From an uncultured Sutterella sp. (GTDB lineage: Bacteria; Pseudomonadota; Gammaproteobacteria; Burkholderiales; Burkholderiaceae_F), in the NCBI GenBank assembly GCA_900542195.1, contig UQNA01000003.1:40177-104176 (forward strand): 64,000 nt of DNA, given 5' to 3'. The notes under the pieces were generated by a model, which worked only from the letters and a program-made list of their open reading frames with translations, was not told the DNA's origin and did no database searches. Position 1 is the first letter of the stretch; each line of letters begins with the position of its first letter. The translations under genes and the position numbers were made by a program. Shown in pieces: positions 60,141-64,000 of this stretch.

Positions 60141-61001
60141 TTGTTAGTTGTACATACAATCGAAGAGCTTCAGAACGCTCTCAGAGGTAAGGACGGTATT
60201 GCCCTCGTTCCGACTATGGGCAATCTTCACGACGGCCATTTGGCCTTGATGGCAGAAGCAAAGAAACATGCACCGACAGTAGTGGCCTCAATCTTTGTTA
60301 ACCGTCTGCAGTTTGGTCCTAATGAAGATTTTGATACCTACCCACGCACTCTCCAAGAAGACTTAGAGAAATTAGAAAAGCAAGGAGCCGTTGACATTGT
60401 TTTTGCTCCTTCTGAAAAAGACATGTATCCCGAAAAACAGACTTTTATGGTCAGACCGGATCCTAATTTGTCTGAAATTTTGGAAGGATACTATCGTCCC
60501 GGATTCTTTGACGGGGTTGCAACCGTAGTGAACAAGCTCTTTTCTATCGTGCGCCCGAATGTCGCTGTCTTCGGTAAGAAAGACTATCAGCAGCTAAAGA
60601 TTATTCAGAGCATGGTCAAGCAGTTCGGGATGCCATTGAAGATTATTCCGATGGAACTTCAAAGAAATCCGGAAACCGGCTTGGCTTTATCTTCTCGGAA
60701 TCGCTATCTGAACGCAGAAGAGCTCAAAGAAGCAACTCATTTGTACAGAACTCTTCAGGGCGTTAAATCCTCCCTCGAAGCTGGAGCTATTGATATTACC
60801 GGCTTGGAAAACAGTGCAGTTAAAAGACTTGAAGAAGCTGGCTGGAAGCCTGACTACATCGTAGTTGCTCGCCAGAAAGACTTGCTCACTCCGACAAGAG
60901 ATGACTTGCTCAACAAAGAACCTCTGGTCATCTTGGGTGCAGCAAAAATTGGTACTACTCGTTTAATTGATAACGTAGAAGTATTCGGCAAACTTGCCTA
61001 A
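60141..61001 (+). CDS. panC: Pantothenate synthetase PanC
   Basis: Joins pantoate and beta-alanine using ATP. 286 residues. Motifs: VPTMGNLHDGHLALM with the HxGH-type site, VVASIFVNRLQFGPNEDF, FGKKDYQQLKII, and LALSSRNRYLN. The start is a TTG with AAAGGA upstream. It closes the hda-to-panC run and is followed by a strong terminator. Confidence 0.96.
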   Translation: MLVVHTIEELQNALRGKDGIALVPTMGNLHDGHLALMAEAKKHAPTVVASIFVNRLQFGPNEDFDTYPRTLQEDLEKLEKQGAVDIVFAPSEKDMYPEKQTFMVRPDPNLSEILEGYYRPGFFDGVATVVNKLFSIVRPNVAVFGKKDYQQLKIIQSMVKQFGMPLKIIPMELQRNPETGLALSSRNRYLNAEELKEATHLYRTLQGVKSSLEAGAIDITGLENSAVKRLEEAGWKPDYIVVARQKDLLTPTRDDLLNKEPLVILGAAKIGTTRLIDNVEVFGKLA

Positions 61002-61020
61002 TCTTGGCTCTTGCAAAGAG

Positions 61021-61055
61021 AAAACCTCGGAATGTGTAAAGGCTTCCGAGGTTTT
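61021..61055 (+). terminator. Strong terminator after panC
   Basis: AAAACCTCGGAA (61021-61032) pairs over 12 bp with TTCCGAGGTTTT (61044-61055), with TT following. Confidence 0.9.
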
Positions 61056-61129
61056 TTAAACTATGCCGCTAGTGTTTCGTAAGCAGTCAAATCAGTAGAT
61101 TTTTCTCCTGAGTTCTAACCTCTGCATAT

Positions 61130-61960
61130 CTAAGTCAGATAAGGACGCCAGTCCTTATTTCGCCGATACAGGTTCCCACCTTCCTCATTACCGCATAACC
61201 ACAACCACGCCGGGTCTAGAGCATCCGATCTGAATCTTATTGTGTCATTCTCCTTATGATAAAAATTGCTTTCTTTGAGAAGTCCAATTTCTCGGCGTAC
61301 TTGGATGACGCTTGCTGCTACCACTTTTGCAACTTCGGTCTGATTAATGCATACATCGCATTCGACATATTCCGTACCGTTGATTTCAATTAATCTTCCG
61401 TAAGCAAAGCTCCAGGTAAGGAAAAATAAGAAAATTCTGTCCCGGACAGGTAAGCTCATATTGGCTGCCAATCCGATTCTATCTGACTGAATAAGGCACT
61501 CTAAATGTACGCACATTTGCTCGTGGAAGTCTGTGTCTTCCTTCATTAATGCCTTTAAGGTGTCGTTCCTGAGCTTCCTGCACCTTACAGGAGAGACTGC
61601 AAAATAGCTGCCGTTACCAGGTCGACGTGAGAAAAATGTGTGATTACCTCCTGCGATTCTTCCGGGAATAGCGAGCGCCATGGCATATTTGGATTGGTTG
61701 TAAGGATTTCCAAAGGAGCGCCCCGCAATGCCATGCGTTATTAACGTCATAGAATTAAGATCATTGTCAACTTTGTAAATGAGCTGGCCTGGTTGGGCTT
61801 CATACTCAGCGCCTATAGATAAGAAAAGCTTCTTTAAATTCTCCGGAAGAGGAGGTGCTATCCAAGGCATTAACGGTTCGTCAGCGCCATAAGGAAGCTC
61901 CCACTTTCTTTCACGTGGACGCTGTAAAGCTGCTTGCCAAGCTGGTGATTGATAATTCAT
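61130..61960 (-). CDS. Crp/Fnr-like regulator divergent from a flavoprotein gene
   Basis: 276 residues, longer than usual because of an N-terminal extension of about 40 residues. The middle part (about 45-150) resembles a cyclic-nucleotide-binding barrel; the C-terminal part holds a helix-turn-helix in NQTEVAKVVAASVIQVRREIG. The Fnr cysteine set is not evident, although CDVC occurs in the DNA-binding half. GAGGA precedes the ATG. It is divergent from the flavoprotein gene at 62134 with about 170 nt between, so it likely controls that gene. It is distantly similar to the regulator at 15612-16301. Confidence 0.75.
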   Translation of the reverse strand: MNYQSPAWQAALQRPRERKWELPYGADEPLMPWIAPPLPENLKKLFLSIGAEYEAQPGQLIYKVDNDLNSMTLITHGIAGRSFGNPYNQSKYAMALAIPGRIAGGNHTFFSRRPGNGSYFAVSPVRCRKLRNDTLKALMKEDTDFHEQMCVHLECLIQSDRIGLAANMSLPVRDRIFLFFLTWSFAYGRLIEINGTEYVECDVCINQTEVAKVVAASVIQVRREIGLLKESNFYHKENDTIRFRSDALDPAWLWLCGNEEGGNLYRRNKDWRPYLT

Positions 61961-62133
61961 ACATTCCTCATGTACGTTGTAATTTGGCTCGGTTCTTAGA
62001 TTTTTTTCTTTTAATTTTCCTGTTCCTTGGTTTGAGCGCTATTGGTAGATACCAGAATTTGAGGCATATCAATTGATATTTCTCAAAAAATTGTCCTTCC
62101 TTAGACTGACTCTTGTTCATCAAGGAGCACATC

Positions 62134-63644
62134 ATGACAAAACTGAAATTCATTCTCACACCTGTAGCACTTCTGTTGGCTTTTCAAGTTTATGCAGATG
62201 AAACTCTGCATGCAGACGTTGTAGTTGTGGGTGCAGGCGCAGGCGGTACAGTTGCCGCCGTTAGCGCAGTCGAAAATGGCCTCAAAACAGTTCTTTTAGA
62301 AAAGAACGGCTATACAGGCGGCGCCGGTAATTTTATGGAAGGTTCTTTCGCTGTCGAATCTCCTTTGCAGAAGGCAAAAGGCATAAAACTTACTCCGATT
62401 GAAGCTTTCAACAATATGGCTCAATACCATCATTGGAGAATTAACGCTCCTTTGCTTAAGAAATTCGTTGACAAATCCGGTGAAACTATTCAGTGGGTCG
62501 ATGACCATGGAGTGCATTGGAAGGAAGTTAAGACAGCATGGAGAGACAAGCCGGAAATGACCTGGCACATTTATCCGAAAGCCGGCTCACTGCCTGCTGC
62601 TATGACCAAAATTTTTAAAAAAAGGGTGGCACTCTCCTTACCTCTACACCTGCACAAAAATTAATCGTCAAAGACGGCAAGGTTGTTGGTGTTGAAGCCG
62701 TTAATGCCAAAAAAGAGAAAGTAACTGTATATGCACCCAATGTCATCCTTGCTACAGGTGGCTACAACTTTGACGAAAAAATGGTCAAGGACTTAACAGG
62801 TATCGACATGGTTCCGGTTGGTGCCCCGGGCAGAACCGGCGACGGTATCAAGATGGCTATGGCAGTCGGTGCTGTCGGAGACAATATGGGCCCAATGATG
62901 ATGAACGGTGCATTTATGCCGGCTGCCGGTGAGGCTATTTGCAACGGTCCAAATAAAGAATTGCGTGCTATGTTCCGTCAAGGTTTGCTATATGTTGACG
63001 GGGTCGGAAATCGTTTCTTCAATGAAGAATTGACAATCGACTGGCCGCAAGCATCCAATGCTATTGCCCGTACAGGCGAATATACCTACATCGTTTTTGA
63101 TGAAAACACAAAGAAAGAATTTTCTACCAAAGGCAAAGGCTATCCAAATCCTTGCGGCAACTTCATCCAAAGACATCAGGCAGCAACTCAGCTGGATGAC
63201 TTACTGAAAGCCAATGAAAAATTAGGAAATGTTTTCATCGGCAACACTATTGAAGAGGCTGCGAAGAAAGCCGGCATGGATCCCGAAGTTCTCAAGAAAA
63301 CAGCTGCCAATATGACGAAGTTTGCAAAGCAAGGCAAAGATGAACAGTTCGGTAAGGATCCGTACTACCTGAGAGCTATTGATCAAGGTCCTTTCTATAT
63401 TGTTAGGGGCAAGATCAATGCATTAACCAGCTTAAATGGTGTCAAAGTAAATGAAGGTTTGCAGGTTCTCGATAAGCATGATCGTCCGATTCCCGGATTG
63501 TATGCTATCGGTCATGACGCCGGCGGTGTATACGGTGACTCCTACGACTTAAAGGTTGGTGAAGGTACTGCTTCTTCCTTTGCTATCAACTCCGGAAGAA
63601 TGGCTGTTGAAGATATCGTCGCAAAGAATAAAGCTACTAAATAA
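62134..63644 (+). pseudogene. Secreted FAD-binding oxidoreductase with a frameshift at an A7 run
   Basis: A paralogue of the flavoprotein at 16437-17927. The first frame (from the ATG at 62134, AAGGAG 6 nt upstream) has a Sec signal ending near VYADET, the FAD loop VVVVGAGAGGTVAAVSAVE and YTGGAGNFMEGSF, then fails at 62664. The rest continues one base back: after the A7 run at 62617-62623, the -1 frame reads KGGTLLTSTPAQKLIVKDG, matching the paralogue, and runs to 63644 with the ending VYGDSYDLKVGEG. Together about 503 residues, normal length. The cause may be a sequencing or assembly error, a real mutation, phase variation, or slippage at the A-run. The rest of the gene shows no decay. Confidence 0.8.
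62617..62623 (+). repeat. A7 homopolymer at the frameshift point
   Basis: Seven A follow five T. One more A, or a -1 shift on the lysine codons, restores the full flavoprotein frame. Confidence 0.85.
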
Positions 63645-63670
63645 TTTTCTCCTTGGAATTTAAGAATTTT

Positions 63671-63704
63671 TCCTGCATCGCTTCGGTTGGTGCAGGATTT
63701 TTTT
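63671..63704 (+). terminator. Terminator after the second flavoprotein gene
   Basis: TCCTGCATC (63671-63679) pairs with GGTGCAGGA (63689-63697), with one G-T, followed by a run of T. Confidence 0.85.
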
Positions 63705-63860
63705 CGTCCTTAGGTTTCGAAGAAGTTTGAGCTTCTCAAAAGTCATTATGCCGAAGCTTGGACAGGAACCAACGGTATAGAAAGAAACTCGCCAGGAGTA
63801 AACGATATTGGGAAGCTTCCGGAGATGTCTCTATACGTCGCATATCCTCAAAAGAGAAAT
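63705..63860. other. Intergenic stretch without recognised gene
   Basis: About 155 nt between two terminators. I see nothing supportable in it. Confidence 0.4.
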
Positions 63861-63866
63861 GAAAAA

Positions 63867-63885
63867 GGCGAGCTCTCGGCTCGCC
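63867..63885 (-). terminator. Terminator on the minus strand near the right edge
   Basis: GGCGAG (63867-63872) pairs with CTCGCC (63880-63885); read on the minus strand CTTTTTC follows-type sequence is seen. It implies a minus-strand gene ending just to its right. Confidence 0.6.
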
Positions 63886-63900
63886 CTCAAAATATTGGGG

Positions 63901-64000
63901 TTATAAAGTAGGCCCAAAATTGTTGTGTAATCTTGTACAAACAAAGATAATACCCACCTTTTCAGATGAAGCGTCTAGATTTTTCTCTCCTGTCGGTAGG
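63901..64000 (-). CDS. Possible 3' end of a minus-strand gene cut by the window edge
   Basis: One minus-strand frame is open from the window edge for about 32 codons, ending GIIFVCTRLHNNFGPTL and TAA (63903-63901), with a minus-strand terminator 15 nt further on. That layout suggests the tail of a gene. However, a plus-strand promoter-like pair (TTGTGT at 63923, GATAAT at 63946, 17-nt spacing) lies in the same stretch and would instead mean a plus-strand gene starts beyond the window. The family is not recognised. Confidence 0.35.
   Translation of the reverse strand, partial: LPTGEKNLDASSEKVGIIFVCTRLHNNFGPTL

Noticed and set aside
63923..63951. Plus-strand promoter at the right edge
   Set aside because: TTGTGT-N17-GATAAT looks acceptable, but the minus-strand terminator at 63867-63885 fits better with a gene ending here; not listed as a separate feature.
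1..64000. tRNA, rRNA, CRISPR arrays, insertion sequences, prophage genes
   Set aside because: I looked for cloverleaf ends, repeated spacers, transposase motifs and integrases and found none I could support by eye.

Overview
The window reads as chromosomal DNA of a betaproteobacterium of the order Burkholderiales, most likely a gut-associated, asaccharolytic Sutterellaceae member (Sutterella/Parasutterella type). This is inferred from the gene orders aroQ-accB-accC-prmA-DUF3426, tkt-gap-pgk, mutL-miaA and hda-HAD-pcnB-folK-panB-panC, a GC content judged by eye to be in the mid-40s percent, and several secreted flavoproteins beside Crp-type regulators. No rRNA, tRNA, CRISPR array, transposase or phage gene was recognised.

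Layout. 1-12.6 kb is mostly housekeeping: a cut modC, the minus-strand operon aroQ-accB-accC-prmA-DUF3426, mpl with an esterase and an RNB-domain ribonuclease, then aroE-mgtE. 12.7-28.5 kb is mixed: a molbindin gene, a periplasmic histidine acid phosphatase, a D-2-hydroxyacid dehydrogenase, a Crp-type regulator with a secreted flavoprotein, a divergent two-component system, a permease / unknown protein / asparaginase cluster, an MFS protein, a lytic transglycosylase and rsmE. 28.7-33.0 kb is the glycolytic/pentose-phosphate cluster tkt-gap-pgk. 33.1-34.3 kb holds a possible Met/Cys leader peptide with a terminator-like hairpin ahead of an orphan MetQ-type lipoprotein. 35-43 kb carries mutL-miaA, an MFS exporter, an outer-membrane barrel, a sodium/amino-acid symporter and purM.

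43.3-55.5 kb is the most distinctive part: a LysR gene divergent from a porin and seven redox genes. These are a Tat-exported molybdopterin oxidoreductase, a four-cluster Fe-S subunit, a DmsC-like membrane anchor, a TorD-like chaperone, a NapG-like ferredoxin, a NapH-like membrane polyferredoxin fused to a GltD-like flavoprotein, and a multi-cluster ferredoxin. Together they look like an anaerobic respiratory module of unknown substrate. The NapH-GltD fusion would connect NAD(P)H to the membrane electron chain in one polypeptide. The block sits between purM and hda, which are near neighbours in many Burkholderiales, so it looks inserted.

55.7-61.0 kb is the housekeeping run hda, HAD phosphatase, pcnB, folK, panB, panC. 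61.1-63.6 kb is a second Crp-type regulator divergent from a second secreted flavoprotein, whose frame is broken at a run of seven A. Both flavoproteins appear to lack the arginine and histidine residues used by fumarate reductases, so their substrate is probably not fumarate. modC, the molbindin and the molybdoenzyme suggest that molybdenum supply matters to this cell.
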